Assembly: GCF_000375405.1 (NCBI RefSeq)
Contig: NZ_AQWS01000029.1
Span: 121 to 33,682 of the forward strand
From: Bacteroides propionicifaciens DSM 19291 = JCM 14649
GTDB lineage: Bacteria; Bacteroidota; Bacteroidia; Bacteroidales; Bacteroidaceae
DNA length: 33,562 nucleotides
Reading direction: 5' to 3'
A program made the translations under genes and the position numbers. The notes beneath the pieces are model-generated. The model was given only the letters and a program-made list of their open reading frames with translations, searched no databases and was not told the DNA's origin. The first letter of the stretch is position 1, and every line of letters starts with the position of its first letter. Positions 16,664 to 25,159 of the stretch are shown piece after piece.

Positions 16664-17620
16664 ATGATTGAAACTATTGTTGGGGCACTATTACCCATCG
16701 CAGTAATTCTTCTTCTTGGTTATTTTGCCGGTTGGCATCAAGATTTCAATAAAGACCAAGCAGGAGTTCTAAATAGAATGGTAATGCTATATGCCTTACC
16801 TCTATCCCTCTTTGCAGTACTTGTACAAGTACCTATAGACGAACTGATGCAAGAAAAAACGCTAAGTATCAGCTTATTTATCGGTATGATCGTCCTCTAC
16901 TTTGTAGTTTATTTTATTATACGCTATCTATTCAAGAAGAGCATTTCAGTATCAGCACTATTGGCTTTATCAATTGCTGGACCTGCCGTACCTTTTGTGG
17001 GCGTATCGGTACTGGGAGACCTGTTCGGTAACATCAGTACTATCTCGATTTCGATTTGTAGTATCTACATGAATCTTATTCAGGTGCCGATTACGATTAT
17101 TCTTCTTTCTATGGATAGCAACAATCCTACTGCCAACTCAACAGGCCCACAGAAGAGTAAATCTTCAGTGTTCTGGGGAAATGTACTTAGCGCAATAAAA
17201 GAACCCGTAGTTTGGATGCCAGTGCTAGGATTAATATTCTTACTGCTTCGAGTTTCTTTCCCTACAAGTATCATCGCTTCTCTTAACCTACTGGGTAAAG
17301 CAACAGGCGGTGTAGCTCTCTTTGCATCAGGTATTATTCTATTCTCATATAAAGTGACCTTTAACAAAACAGTAAGCATCTCAGTATTGGCCAAGAACAT
17401 CCTTCTACCTCTACTAATGCTTGGTATTTTGCACGTGTTTAATTTCACACCCGAAATTATTAAAGAGTCCGTAATTACACTTTCTATTCCAACAGCTTCA
17501 ATTGGTGTAATTCTTGCCATACAATACAAATCCGACGAACAAGACATTTCCTCTATTTTATTCTTTAGTACCATGTTATCATTGGTAACAATGGGTCTAT
17601 TTATGTACATACTTTCTTAA
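16664..17620 (+). CDS. AEC-family (auxin efflux carrier-like) organic anion transporter
   Basis: Inner-membrane carrier of the AEC family: 318 aa, with about 10 transmembrane helices in two inverted halves. Bacterial members carry malate, malonate, lactate or other small carboxylates. N-terminal residues 'ALLPIAVILLLGYFAG' and 'NRMVMLYALPLSLFAVLV' fit the first two helices; the C-terminal half contains 'NILLPLLMLGI' and 'LSIPTASIGVILAIQY', typical of the last helices. It is followed 29 bp later by a catabolic-type acetolactate synthase gene, which suggests that it moves a substrate or product of that enzyme (pyruvate, acetolactate or a related acid). That link is inference. Confidence 0.85.
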   Translation: MIETIVGALLPIAVILLLGYFAGWHQDFNKDQAGVLNRMVMLYALPLSLFAVLVQVPIDELMQEKTLSISLFIGMIVLYFVVYFIIRYLFKKSISVSALLALSIAGPAVPFVGVSVLGDLFGNISTISISICSIYMNLIQVPITIILLSMDSNNPTANSTGPQKSKSSVFWGNVLSAIKEPVVWMPVLGLIFLLLRVSFPTSIIASLNLLGKATGGVALFASGIILFSYKVTFNKTVSISVLAKNILLPLLMLGILHVFNFTPEIIKESVITLSIPTASIGVILAIQYKSDEQDISSILFFSTMLSLVTMGLFMYILS

Positions 17621-17649
17621 TGAATATAATTTTTTAAATACATACAGTT

Positions 17650-19305
17650 ATGAAGAATCAAAATGTAGCAAATCTTATTGTAAGATGCTTAGAACAAGAG
17701 GGCGTAAAATACGTTTTCGGTATCCCTGGTGAAGAAAACATCAACCTAGTACATGCTATTGGTGAATCAAAAATCATCCGTTTCATCTTAGTAAGACATG
17801 AACAAGGAGCCTCATTTATGGCCGACCTTTACGGAAGACTCACAGGTAAAGCTGGTGTTTGTGCTTCAACCTTAGGCCCAGGTGCATTAAATTTACTTAT
17901 GGGTGTTGCTGATGCCAATACAGACTCTTGTCCACTCGTTGCGATCTCTGCACAAGTGGGTATCAACAGAATATACAAAGAAACTCACCAAGTAGTTGAC
18001 CTACTTCCGATGTTCAAAGCTACTACAAAGTGGGCTGACATGGTTTTAACTCCTGCTTCGGTTCCTGAAATGATGCGTAAAGCATTCGATAGAGCTCAAA
18101 AAGAGAGACCAGGTGCAACCTATATCGCGGTACCTCAAGATGTTGAAGTAATGGATGCTAGCGAATTAATCCCCCTTACAGTACATCCTAAACACGAAAG
18201 CTATGCTGACGATAAAATGATTTTAGAAGCAGCTAAGAAGATTCAATCTTCTAAAAGCCCTGTAGTTTTGGTTGGTTATGGTGCCGTAAGAAACAAAGCT
18301 GACAAAGAAATCAAAGAGTTTTGTAACCTACTAGGTGTACCTGTTGCTACAACATTCATGGGTAAAGGTATTTATTCAGACAAAGAACCTAATGCACTTG
18401 GTGTTGTTGGTTTTATGGCTCACGATTACGAAAACTTCGCATTCGACAAAGCAGATACCATTATTGCTATCGGATACGAATTACAAGAGTTTGCCCCTTC
18501 TAAAATCAATCCTAAAGGAGACAAAAAGATTGTACATATTCATAACTTTGCTCAAGATATCGATTCTGACTACCCTGTAGAGGTTAGTGTAGAAGGTAAT
18601 ATTCCAAACACTTTGACTAAGCTTACAGCCGAACTCAAAAAAATGAATGTGAAGTTTGACATCACTGCTCCAAAGATTCAAGAACTCTTGAAAGAGGAAC
18701 GTGAAAGCTTAGCCAACGACAACAGCTTCCCTGTTAAACCTCAACGTATAGTTGCAGATACACGTAAAGCACTTGCCGACGAAGATATCGTACTAGCTGA
18801 TACAGGTGCGATCAAAATGTGGATGGCTCGACTTTATCCAACTTACAAAGCAAATACCTGTCTTATTGCTAACGGCTTATCTCCAATGTCATTCTCACTA
18901 CCAGGTGCAATAGGTGCACATTTTGCTTGCCCAGATCGTAAGATTCTTGCAACCATGGGTGATGGTAGCTTTATGATGAACTCACAAGAGATCGAAACAG
19001 CAGTACGTGAGGGTGTGCCATTGAAAGTTCTTATTTGGGAAGATCATTCTTACGGACTTATCAAATGGAAAATGGATATGGAAATTCATACCCATAGCAA
19101 TGTGGATTTCACGAACCCTGATTTTAAAATGTATGCAGAAAGTTTTGGTGCACATGGTCATCGCGTAGAATCAGCTGAAGATTTACGACCTACTCTAAAG
19201 AAAGCACTTGCTGAAGACGGAGTATCTGTAGTAGTTTGCCCAGTTGATTATAGCGAAAATATGAAGCTTATCAATAAACTTGGTACATTAACAATGCCAA
19301 GCTAA
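17650..19305 (+). CDS. alsS: Acetolactate synthase, catabolic (AlsS-like) ThDP enzyme
   Basis: ThDP- and Mg-dependent enzyme expected to condense two pyruvates into 2-acetolactate. The 551-aa chain has the three-domain POX/ALS layout: a PYR domain with the catalytic Glu in 'VRHEQGASFMADLYGR' and 'TLGPGALNLLMGVADAN', a middle domain 'SPVVLVGYGAV', and a PP domain with the ThDP motif beginning 'MGDGSFMMNSQEIETA' and ending in 'LIWEDHSYGLI'. There the Asp aligns with the Mg-ligand Asp of the Klebsiella enzyme (from memory). Lack of an IlvN partner nearby and similarity to AlsS favour the FAD-independent catabolic form. No acetolactate decarboxylase gene (alsD) follows, so acetoin formation is not shown. 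It pairs with the AEC transporter and ends at a clear terminator. Another ThDP decarboxylase specificity cannot be excluded. Confidence 0.8.
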   Translation: MKNQNVANLIVRCLEQEGVKYVFGIPGEENINLVHAIGESKIIRFILVRHEQGASFMADLYGRLTGKAGVCASTLGPGALNLLMGVADANTDSCPLVAISAQVGINRIYKETHQVVDLLPMFKATTKWADMVLTPASVPEMMRKAFDRAQKERPGATYIAVPQDVEVMDASELIPLTVHPKHESYADDKMILEAAKKIQSSKSPVVLVGYGAVRNKADKEIKEFCNLLGVPVATTFMGKGIYSDKEPNALGVVGFMAHDYENFAFDKADTIIAIGYELQEFAPSKINPKGDKKIVHIHNFAQDIDSDYPVEVSVEGNIPNTLTKLTAELKKMNVKFDITAPKIQELLKEERESLANDNSFPVKPQRIVADTRKALADEDIVLADTGAIKMWMARLYPTYKANTCLIANGLSPMSFSLPGAIGAHFACPDRKILATMGDGSFMMNSQEIETAVREGVPLKVLIWEDHSYGLIKWKMDMEIHTHSNVDFTNPDFKMYAESFGAHGHRVESAEDLRPTLKKALAEDGVSVVVCPVDYSENMKLINKLGTLTMPS

Positions 19306-19327
19306 TCAAAAGCTAATATTCTTAATT

Positions 19328-19367
19328 AGAGAGTCTATCCATTTTTTTGGATAGACTCTTTTTTTCT
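19328..19367 (+). terminator. Terminator of the AEC-alsS unit
   Basis: The perfect 11-bp stem AGAGTCTATCC (19330-19340) with GGATAGACTCT (19349-19359) has an 8-nt loop and is followed by T7 and CTCC. It starts 24 bp after the alsS stop. Confidence 0.93.
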
Positions 19368-19386
19368 CCTAGGCCGGGCAAGATAA

Positions 19387-19441
19387 ACGAGTTAGTCGGA
19401 GTACTAAAACGACCTATTGGTTTTGGTACTCCAACTAACTC
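19387..19441. repeat. Large hairpin; intergenic repeat element copy B
   Basis: The left arm 19389-19410 and right arm 19420-19441 form a 22-bp stem with one G-T wobble and one mismatch around a 9-nt loop. It lies beyond the alsS terminator, so it is not needed as one. Positions 19387-19437 align without gaps to 5651-5701 (37 of 51 identical). It could be a small mobile or REP-like repeat, a second terminator or a structured RNA. Confidence 0.6.
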
Positions 19442-19543
19442 ATTTTTGAAACTCATAGCCCTGTTTTTCGTCCTTATAAGAAATAAAATCCCTACTCCAA
19501 CTAAAAAAAATTAACGAACCACAGGATGTAATAGAATTTAAAT

Positions 19544-19551
19544 TATCTTTG
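19544..19551 (+). promoter_or_regulatory. -7 element of the DUF2975-HTH-miaA-kdsA-M16 run
   Basis: TATCTTTG matches TAnnTTTG exactly, 72 bp upstream of the ATG at 19624. There is no clear TTTG at -33, which is compatible with a promoter needing or fighting a regulator. Confidence 0.5.
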
Positions 19552-19572
19552 TTTTATCGAAGAACGATAAAA
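19552..19572. promoter_or_regulatory. Candidate operator, perfect inverted repeat at the start site
   Basis: TTTTATCG-AAGAA-CGATAAAA is a perfect 8-bp inverted repeat with a 5-bp spacer. It directly abuts the -7 element, so it would overlap the transcription start. The size and position suit a dimeric Cro/CI-type repressor, and the second gene of the unit encodes such a protein. The assignment is inference. Confidence 0.45.
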
Positions 19573-19623
19573 ATACATTCATTATCAATATATTTTAATT
19601 CTAAATCAACAAACTGATTGATT

Positions 19624-20277
19624 ATGAAAAAGAAGTTTAACACCATAGCCATACTGATTCTTATCGCATTAGCTACATCGTTTATTGTAAACTCGAGTCT
19701 AGCCATTGATGATTTCACTGCAGGCTTTGAAGAGGGATTTAAGTCTCAAAAAAAGGATAATATAAGTACCACAACTTCATATTGGTTAGATGTTATTAAT
19801 ACAGAAGAATCTGAATATAACTTCACACTTACTAGCAAAAACAACCAAGAGCAAGTGACTTTTAAACCACGAGTTATCTTGGCTAAAACAACTAAATCTA
19901 AAAATGAATCAGTAGCTACTTTATCCACAATTACCTCGATTATGGTTCTAGCAACTTGCATAACATTCATTATGTCGATTGTGTTTTTTATAAAATTTAT
20001 CTTTGCCGTAAATAGAGGAATTGTATTCGATAGGCGGATCTTATTCTATCTTAAAATATTGGGGTGGAGTCTAATCCTTAGTTTTGCATGTATGACTATT
20101 TATAGCTTGACAAGCTACCAGATAAGCAAAGAATTATTCGATATTCAAGGATATAAGCTACTAATGGCTCAACCCATTCCTTTCTTTTGGCTTCTCGGAG
20201 GATTGACTATACTTTTAATAAAACAATTTGTAGCAATGGGTATCAAAATGAAAGAAGAACAAGATTTAACCATCTAA
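19624..20277 (+). CDS. DUF2975-family membrane protein
   Basis: Inner-membrane protein of unknown function, read here as 217 aa from the ATG at 19624 (MKKKFNT...). A TTG two codons upstream (19618) is in frame but less likely. An N-terminal hydrophobic helix (about 7-27) precedes an exported soluble loop (about 30-95). Three more helices follow, the first beginning near 'TITSIMVLATCITFIMSIVFF', then 'ILGWSLILSFACMTIYSL' and 'FFWLLGGLTILLIKQFVAMG'. The C-terminal core with 'NRGIVFDRRILFYLKILGW' is the DUF2975 signature. These genes are typically followed by a small Cro/CI-type HTH gene, as here (12-bp gap), forming a widespread but unexplained membrane protein-regulator pair. It probably affects or senses the membrane state; no function is known. 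Confidence 0.75.
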   Translation: MKKKFNTIAILILIALATSFIVNSSLAIDDFTAGFEEGFKSQKKDNISTTTSYWLDVINTEESEYNFTLTSKNNQEQVTFKPRVILAKTTKSKNESVATLSTITSIMVLATCITFIMSIVFFIKFIFAVNRGIVFDRRILFYLKILGWSLILSFACMTIYSLTSYQISKELFDIQGYKLLMAQPIPFFWLLGGLTILLIKQFVAMGIKMKEEQDLTI

Positions 20278-20289
20278 AAAGACAGACTA

Positions 20290-20499
20290 ATGGCAATTAT
20301 TATTAATTTAGATGTTGTTATGGCTCAGCGAAAAATTTCGTCAAACGAATTGGCAGATACTATAGGAATTACTCCAGCCAATCTATCGATACTAAAAACA
20401 GGAAAAGCAAAAGCAATCCGCTTTTCGACCCTTGAGGCCATATGCGAAGCTCTTGATTGTCAACCAGGTGATATCCTAAGCTACGAAAAGGAGCTCTAA
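20290..20499 (+). CDS. Small Cro/CI-type HTH transcriptional regulator (YozG-like)
   Basis: A 69-aa single-domain DNA-binding protein. It has the helix-turn-helix 'ISSNELADTIGITPANLSIL' (residues 16-35), followed by 'ALDCQPGDILSYE', the typical ending of the YozG/Xre family with 'L.cqpgDil'. It has no extra sensor domain, so any signal must come from elsewhere, perhaps from the DUF2975 partner encoded 12 bp upstream. It probably binds as a dimer; the inverted repeat at 19552-19572 is a reasonable target for autoregulation (inference). miaA starts 20 bp downstream, so the regulator may also affect the essential-type genes behind it. Confidence 0.88.
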   Translation: MAIIINLDVVMAQRKISSNELADTIGITPANLSILKTGKAKAIRFSTLEAICEALDCQPGDILSYEKEL

Positions 20500-20519
20500 T
20501 TTTAGACTGAAACAAATAG

Positions 20520-21443
20520 ATGAATATTCAAAATAGCAAATACGATTTAATAACTATACTTGGCCCTACAGCTAGTGGAAAAACCACTCTAGGGGTTGCT
20601 TTAACTCACGCACTCGATGGTGAAATCATCAGTGCTGACTCGAGGCAAATTTATCGAGGCATGGACCTAGGAACAGGCAAAGACCTGGAGGAATATACCA
20701 TTGAAGGCAAAACTGTACCTTATCACCTCATTGACATTGTCGATGCAGGTTATAAGTACAATGTATTCGAATACCAACGTGATTTTTTAAAGGCTTACGA
20801 AGGCATCGTCTCACGCAGTAACCCCGTCATCCTTTGTGGTGGCACAGGGTTATACCTTGAATCAATTTTAAAAGGTTACCGTTTGCTGCCCGTTCCCGAA
20901 AACAAGGAACTTCGAGACTCGCTTGCCTCCTACTCACTAGAGGAGTTGACAGAAAAGCTAAAAGCGTATAAAGAATTGCACAACTCTACCGATGTGGATA
21001 CTTGTAAAAGAGCCATCCGAGCCATTGAGATTGAAGAGTACTACCTGACGCAACCAGCAGATGAACGCTCCTTCCCTAAACTCAACAGCCTCATCATTGG
21101 AGTCGATATTGATCGGGAGCTAAGAAGATCTAAAATATCAAAAAGACTTAAACAGCGTTTAGATGAAGGGATGATTCAAGAGGTAGAAGCCTTGCTCGAG
21201 ACAGGGATCTCAGCCGGTGATTTGATTTATTACGGACTTGAATATAAATTCCTGACGCTATATTGCATTGGTAAGCTAACTTATGACGAGATGTTTGAGC
21301 AACTAGAAACAGCTATTCACCAATTTGCCAAACGACAAATGACCTGGTTTAGGGGGATGGAACGAAAAGGGTTTACTATCCACTGGATAGATGCTAAACT
21401 CCCTACCAATGACAAATTAGAAGAGATATATAAACTATTATAA
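20520..21443 (+). CDS. miaA: tRNA dimethylallyltransferase MiaA
   Basis: Transfers a dimethylallyl group to A37 of tRNAs that read UNN codons (i6A37), which improves codon reading. The 307-aa length is right for the family. Residues 15-22 are the P-loop GPTASGKT, followed by 'DGEIISADSRQIYRGMDLGT', the substrate-binding motif with Asp and Ser, and 'VPYHLIDIVD'. The central 'CGGTGLYLES' and 'DTCKRAIRAIEIEEY' and the C-terminal 'FAKRQMTWFRGMER' are standard. The segment 'GLEYKFLTLYCIGKLTY' departs from the usual GY[KR][E/Q] motif, suggesting this is the more divergent of the two MiaA paralogues that many Bacteroidales carry (from memory, not verified). It is third in a five-gene run. Confidence 0.93.
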   Translation: MNIQNSKYDLITILGPTASGKTTLGVALTHALDGEIISADSRQIYRGMDLGTGKDLEEYTIEGKTVPYHLIDIVDAGYKYNVFEYQRDFLKAYEGIVSRSNPVILCGGTGLYLESILKGYRLLPVPENKELRDSLASYSLEELTEKLKAYKELHNSTDVDTCKRAIRAIEIEEYYLTQPADERSFPKLNSLIIGVDIDRELRRSKISKRLKQRLDEGMIQEVEALLETGISAGDLIYYGLEYKFLTLYCIGKLTYDEMFEQLETAIHQFAKRQMTWFRGMERKGFTIHWIDAKLPTNDKLEEIYKLL

Positions 21444-21469
21444 AAACACCAATTTTACAACTAACCAAA

Positions 21470-22288
21470 ATGATGATTAATATACCAAAGATTAAGTATA
21501 CCGATTCTGGTAATTTCTTTTTAATGGCTGGCCCATGTGCCATTGAGGGTGAAGATATGGCCATGCATATTGCAGAAACCATTGTTAAAATTACAGACAA
21601 ACTTCAGATTCCTTATATATTCAAGGGCTCTTACCGTAAGGCTAATCGCTCTAGAATCGATTCTTTTACAGGTATTGGTGATGAAAAAGCACTTAAAGTG
21701 CTTCGCAAAGTGGGAGAAACATTTAATATCCCAACAGTTACCGACATCCACACAGCAGAAGAAGCAGCTATGGCAGCGCCTTATGTTGATGTATTGCAAA
21801 TCCCAGCTTTTCTTTGCCGTCAGACTGACCTTTTGGTTGCCGCAGCAGAAACAGGAAAAGTTATCAACATCAAGAAAGGACAATTCCTTTCGCCAAGCGC
21901 AATGCAGTTTGCTGTTCAAAAAATACTTGATTCAAACAATCCAAATGTAATCCTTACTGATAGAGGAACCATGTTTGGCTACTCCGATATGATTATCGAC
22001 TTTAGAGGTATCCCCGAAATGCAGGCATTCAATGTTCCTGTTGTCTTGGATGCTACACACTCGCTTCAACAGCCCAATCAAGCCTCAGGAGTTACTGGCG
22101 GTATGCCACAACTCATCGAAACGGTTTGTCGTGCTGCAGTAGCAGTTGGCGTAGATGGTCTGTTTCTCGAAACTCACCACAACCCTAAAGAAGCCAAAAG
22201 TGATGGTGCCAACATGTTACCCCTTGATCAGCTTGAAGAGTTACTTACTAAACTCGTGGCATTGCGTAAAACGATCAATGCCTTTTAA
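21470..22288 (+). CDS. kdsA: 3-deoxy-8-phosphooctulonate synthase (KDO-8-P synthase)
   Basis: Condenses phosphoenolpyruvate with arabinose-5-phosphate to make KDO-8-P, the first committed step to the KDO of the lipopolysaccharide inner core. The 272-aa TIM-barrel protein shows 'AGPCAIEGED' (residues 20-29), 'FKGSYRKANRSRIDSFTG', 'QIPAFLCRQTDLL', 'NIKKGQFLSPSAM' and 'DRGTMFGYSDMIIDFRG'. Cys23 in GPCAIE is the hallmark of the metal-dependent class (as in Aquifex) rather than the Asn of the E. coli type. It lies 26 bp after miaA and 24 bp before the M16 protease gene. The first of two adjacent ATGs is taken as the start. Confidence 0.97.
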   Translation: MMINIPKIKYTDSGNFFLMAGPCAIEGEDMAMHIAETIVKITDKLQIPYIFKGSYRKANRSRIDSFTGIGDEKALKVLRKVGETFNIPTVTDIHTAEEAAMAAPYVDVLQIPAFLCRQTDLLVAAAETGKVINIKKGQFLSPSAMQFAVQKILDSNNPNVILTDRGTMFGYSDMIIDFRGIPEMQAFNVPVVLDATHSLQQPNQASGVTGGMPQLIETVCRAAVAVGVDGLFLETHHNPKEAKSDGANMLPLDQLEELLTKLVALRKTINAF

Positions 22289-22312
22289 TCCAACTTTCAA
22301 AACTTACGCTTT

Positions 22313-25141
22313 ATGAAAAAATGTAAACAATGGATGAAAGTGAGCCTCATGGCTGCTTTTATCCTCCTCGGTTCATTGCAGCTCTATGCACAACAAAGTA
22401 TGCCAATACCTCAAGACCCAAAAGTTCGCATTGGCAAGCTCGATAACGGATTAACCTACTACATCCGAAAGAATGCCCAACCTGCAGAGCGTGCCGATTT
22501 CTACATCGCACAAAAAGTGGGTGCTATCCAAGAGAATCCAGATCAGCGTGGTCTTGCCCACTTCTTGGAGCATATGGCTTTCAACGGTACAACTCATTTT
22601 CCAGGAGACCAACTCAAACAATACCTTGAAAGCATCGGCGTTAAGTTTGGCGAAAACCTTAATGCCTACACGGCTATTGACGAAACGGTATACAATATTT
22701 CTAACGTTCCCGTTAGCCGTGAAGGAGCATTAGACTCTTGTTTACTAATTCTACACGATTGGGCTAATGACCTATCGCTCGAAGACAAAGAGATCGACAA
22801 AGAGCGAGGTGTGATTACCGAAGAGTGGAGATCTCGCATGAGTGCAGGACAGCGTTATATTGAGAACTTACTTCCTAAATTTTTCGAAGGTACTAAGTAC
22901 GACGACAGCCTTCCTATTGGAAGCATGGAAGTAGTCAACAACTTCAAATACCAAACACTAAGAGATTACTATGAAACTTGGTACAGACCCGACCTACAAG
23001 GCATCATGATTGTGGGTGATATCGATGTCGATCAGGTTGAAAGTAAAATCAAGGCTATGTTCTCAGACATCCCAGCTCAACCCCAAGCAGTAGAGCGTGT
23101 ATATTATCCTGTTAACGATAACGATGAACCCCTAGTATTTACCTTCCAAGATAAAGAGCAAACCAATATTGTATTTAGCTACTACAATAAGTATGCTCCA
23201 TTTCCAAAAGAAGCAAAGGGTGACTTAGCTTACCTGCAAGTGAACTATGCAATCAATATGATTTCATCTATGCTTAATGCTCGTCTTAACGAGATTTCTG
23301 AGCAAGCAAACCCTCCTTTTATTTATGCGGGAGTTTATGATGGTGATTTTATTGTTGCAAAGACAAAGAAAGCCTTCACAGGTGTAGTAGTTTGTAAAGA
23401 AGACAACATTGAAGGGGGAATTAAGATTCTTCTTAGCGAAATTGAGCGCGTTCGCCAACACGGATTTACTCCTGGTGAATATGCTAGAGCTAGAGCTTCT
23501 TATCTAAGTGGTTTAGAATCTGCTTTCAACGAAAGAGACAAGGTAAAGAATGCAGCTTATGTTAATGAGTATGTTCGCCACTTCTTAGACAACGAACCAG
23601 CTCCAGGTATTGAATTCGAATACGGCACAATGTCGCAATTGGCTAACGTCATTACAGTTGACCACATCAACCAAATGATGCCAATGCTTATCTCTGAAAA
23701 CAACAAAGCCTTAACGCTACTTGCTCCAGAGAAAGAAGGTCTTAATATTCCTTCGCCCGAGGCTCTTGCAAGCCTACTTGAGGGAACTATGAGCGAAAAG
23801 TTTGCAGCTTACGAAGATCATGTATCTGACGAACCCCTAATTTCGAAAGAACCAGTTGGCGGAAAAGTTGTAAAAGAGGAGAAAAACGGACTTTACGATG
23901 CAACAACATTAACCCTATCAAACGGAGTTAAGGTTGTCATTAAACCAACCGACTTCAAAGCAGATCAGATCATTATGTCGGGTTATAGCTACGGTGGTAA
24001 CTCAGTATTTCCTGACGATGAATATACCAACTTTAAGTCGATTAACGAATTTGCTCTAGTGGGTGGACTTGGTTCTTTCTCAAAAGTTGAATTGGATAAA
24101 GTTCTAGCTGGTAAAATAGCATCAGTATCAACCTCAGTTAACTACCTTACCGAAAGTGTTAATGGTTATTCTTCACCAAAGGATTTCGAAACTTTGATGC
24201 AGCTTACTTATTTAAACTTTACAGCTCCACGTAAAGATGTCGATGCATTTGAATCGAATATTAGTCGTTCTAAGGCTGCAATGCTCAATAACGAACTCAA
24301 TCCTGCATCTGCATTCAACGACTCTATAACAAAAGCTATATATGGAGATAACTTACGAGCTAAACGTCTACATGCGAATGACCTAGACAAAATTAGCTAC
24401 GACAGAGTGCTTGAGATGTATAACGATCGCTTCAAAGATGCGAGTGATTTTACATTTATCTTTGTGGGAAATATCGATTTAGAAACCGCTAGACCACTTC
24501 TGGAAAAGTACCTTGGAGGATTACCTACTCTAGATCGTAAAGAAAATTATATTGACCGCAAGCTCTATGATAGAAAGGGAGAATTTGAAAACGAATTTAT
24601 TCGTCAACAGGATAATCCTAAGGCCTCAATATTGACCTATTACAACGGAAACGTAAAATATACTGCCAAAAACAATCTTTTAATGAACATGCTTTCACAG
24701 GTAATGACTCTGGTTTATACCGAAAAAGTACGTGAAGACGAGGGTGGAACTTACGGTGTTGGTGTTCAAGCTGGTCTAAATAATCTCCCTAAACAAACAG
24801 GAACATTCTTGATTGTTTTTGATACAGCTCCCGAAAAGAAAGATCGCTTAATGGAGATTATCTACCGAGAACTCGACAAGGTTGCTAAGGAAGGTCCTTC
24901 AGAAAAAGACCTATCGAAAGTGAAGGAGAATATGATTAAAAAATATCATGAGCAAGTAAAAGAGAATGCTTACTGGAGCTCAATGATACAAAATCAACTG
25001 ACATCAGGCATTGATTTAAATGCAGATTTCGAAAACTTAGTCAATAGTATTGGCATAAAGGATATTCAAAAATTCACCAAAGCTTTCCTTAAGCAAGGAA
25101 ATAAGGCTGAAGTAATTATGATTAGCCCTGAGCAAAAATAA
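22313..25141 (+). CDS. Periplasmic M16-family zinc metallopeptidase (pitrilysin/PqqL-like)
   Basis: Large zinc peptidase of the insulinase/pitrilysin (M16) family, 942 aa, with an N-terminal signal peptide probably cleaved after 'LQLYAQ' (about residue 27), so it acts in the periplasm. The inverted zinc motif HFLEH (residues 83-87) and the distal ligand Glu164 in 'DKERGVITEEWRSR' fit HxxEH-x76-E exactly. The protein contains two M16 halves; the second, from about residue 535 ('TLTLSNGVKVVIKPTDFKAD'), lacks the zinc motif, as expected for the inactive half. The Arg/Tyr-containing 'EGGTYGVGVQA' near 810 closes the active chamber. It likely degrades peptides in the envelope. It is last in the five-gene run and ends at a terminator. 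Confidence 0.93.
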   Translation: MKKCKQWMKVSLMAAFILLGSLQLYAQQSMPIPQDPKVRIGKLDNGLTYYIRKNAQPAERADFYIAQKVGAIQENPDQRGLAHFLEHMAFNGTTHFPGDQLKQYLESIGVKFGENLNAYTAIDETVYNISNVPVSREGALDSCLLILHDWANDLSLEDKEIDKERGVITEEWRSRMSAGQRYIENLLPKFFEGTKYDDSLPIGSMEVVNNFKYQTLRDYYETWYRPDLQGIMIVGDIDVDQVESKIKAMFSDIPAQPQAVERVYYPVNDNDEPLVFTFQDKEQTNIVFSYYNKYAPFPKEAKGDLAYLQVNYAINMISSMLNARLNEISEQANPPFIYAGVYDGDFIVAKTKKAFTGVVVCKEDNIEGGIKILLSEIERVRQHGFTPGEYARARASYLSGLESAFNERDKVKNAAYVNEYVRHFLDNEPAPGIEFEYGTMSQLANVITVDHINQMMPMLISENNKALTLLAPEKEGLNIPSPEALASLLEGTMSEKFAAYEDHVSDEPLISKEPVGGKVVKEEKNGLYDATTLTLSNGVKVVIKPTDFKADQIIMSGYSYGGNSVFPDDEYTNFKSINEFALVGGLGSFSKVELDKVLAGKIASVSTSVNYLTESVNGYSSPKDFETLMQLTYLNFTAPRKDVDAFESNISRSKAAMLNNELNPASAFNDSITKAIYGDNLRAKRLHANDLDKISYDRVLEMYNDRFKDASDFTFIFVGNIDLETARPLLEKYLGGLPTLDRKENYIDRKLYDRKGEFENEFIRQQDNPKASILTYYNGNVKYTAKNNLLMNMLSQVMTLVYTEKVREDEGGTYGVGVQAGLNNLPKQTGTFLIVFDTAPEKKDRLMEIIYRELDKVAKEGPSEKDLSKVKENMIKKYHEQVKENAYWSSMIQNQLTSGIDLNADFENLVNSIGIKDIQKFTKAFLKQGNKAEVIMISPEQK

Positions 25142-25159
25142 TATTTTAGTTTACACATT

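Noticed and set aside
17080-17610. Minus-strand 176-aa reading frame inside the AEC transporter gene
   Set aside because: It lies fully antisense to a well-supported transmembrane protein and shows no domain pattern.
19618-19623. TTG start two codons upstream of the DUF2975 gene's ATG
   Set aside because: The ATG at 19624 gives the normal MKKK signal-like start, so the rarer TTG is not needed.
21521-21919. Overlapping antisense and alternative-frame readings inside kdsA, including Cys/His-rich stretches
   Set aside because: kdsA is unmistakable across the region, and the Cys-rich pattern has no regular zinc-ribbon spacing.
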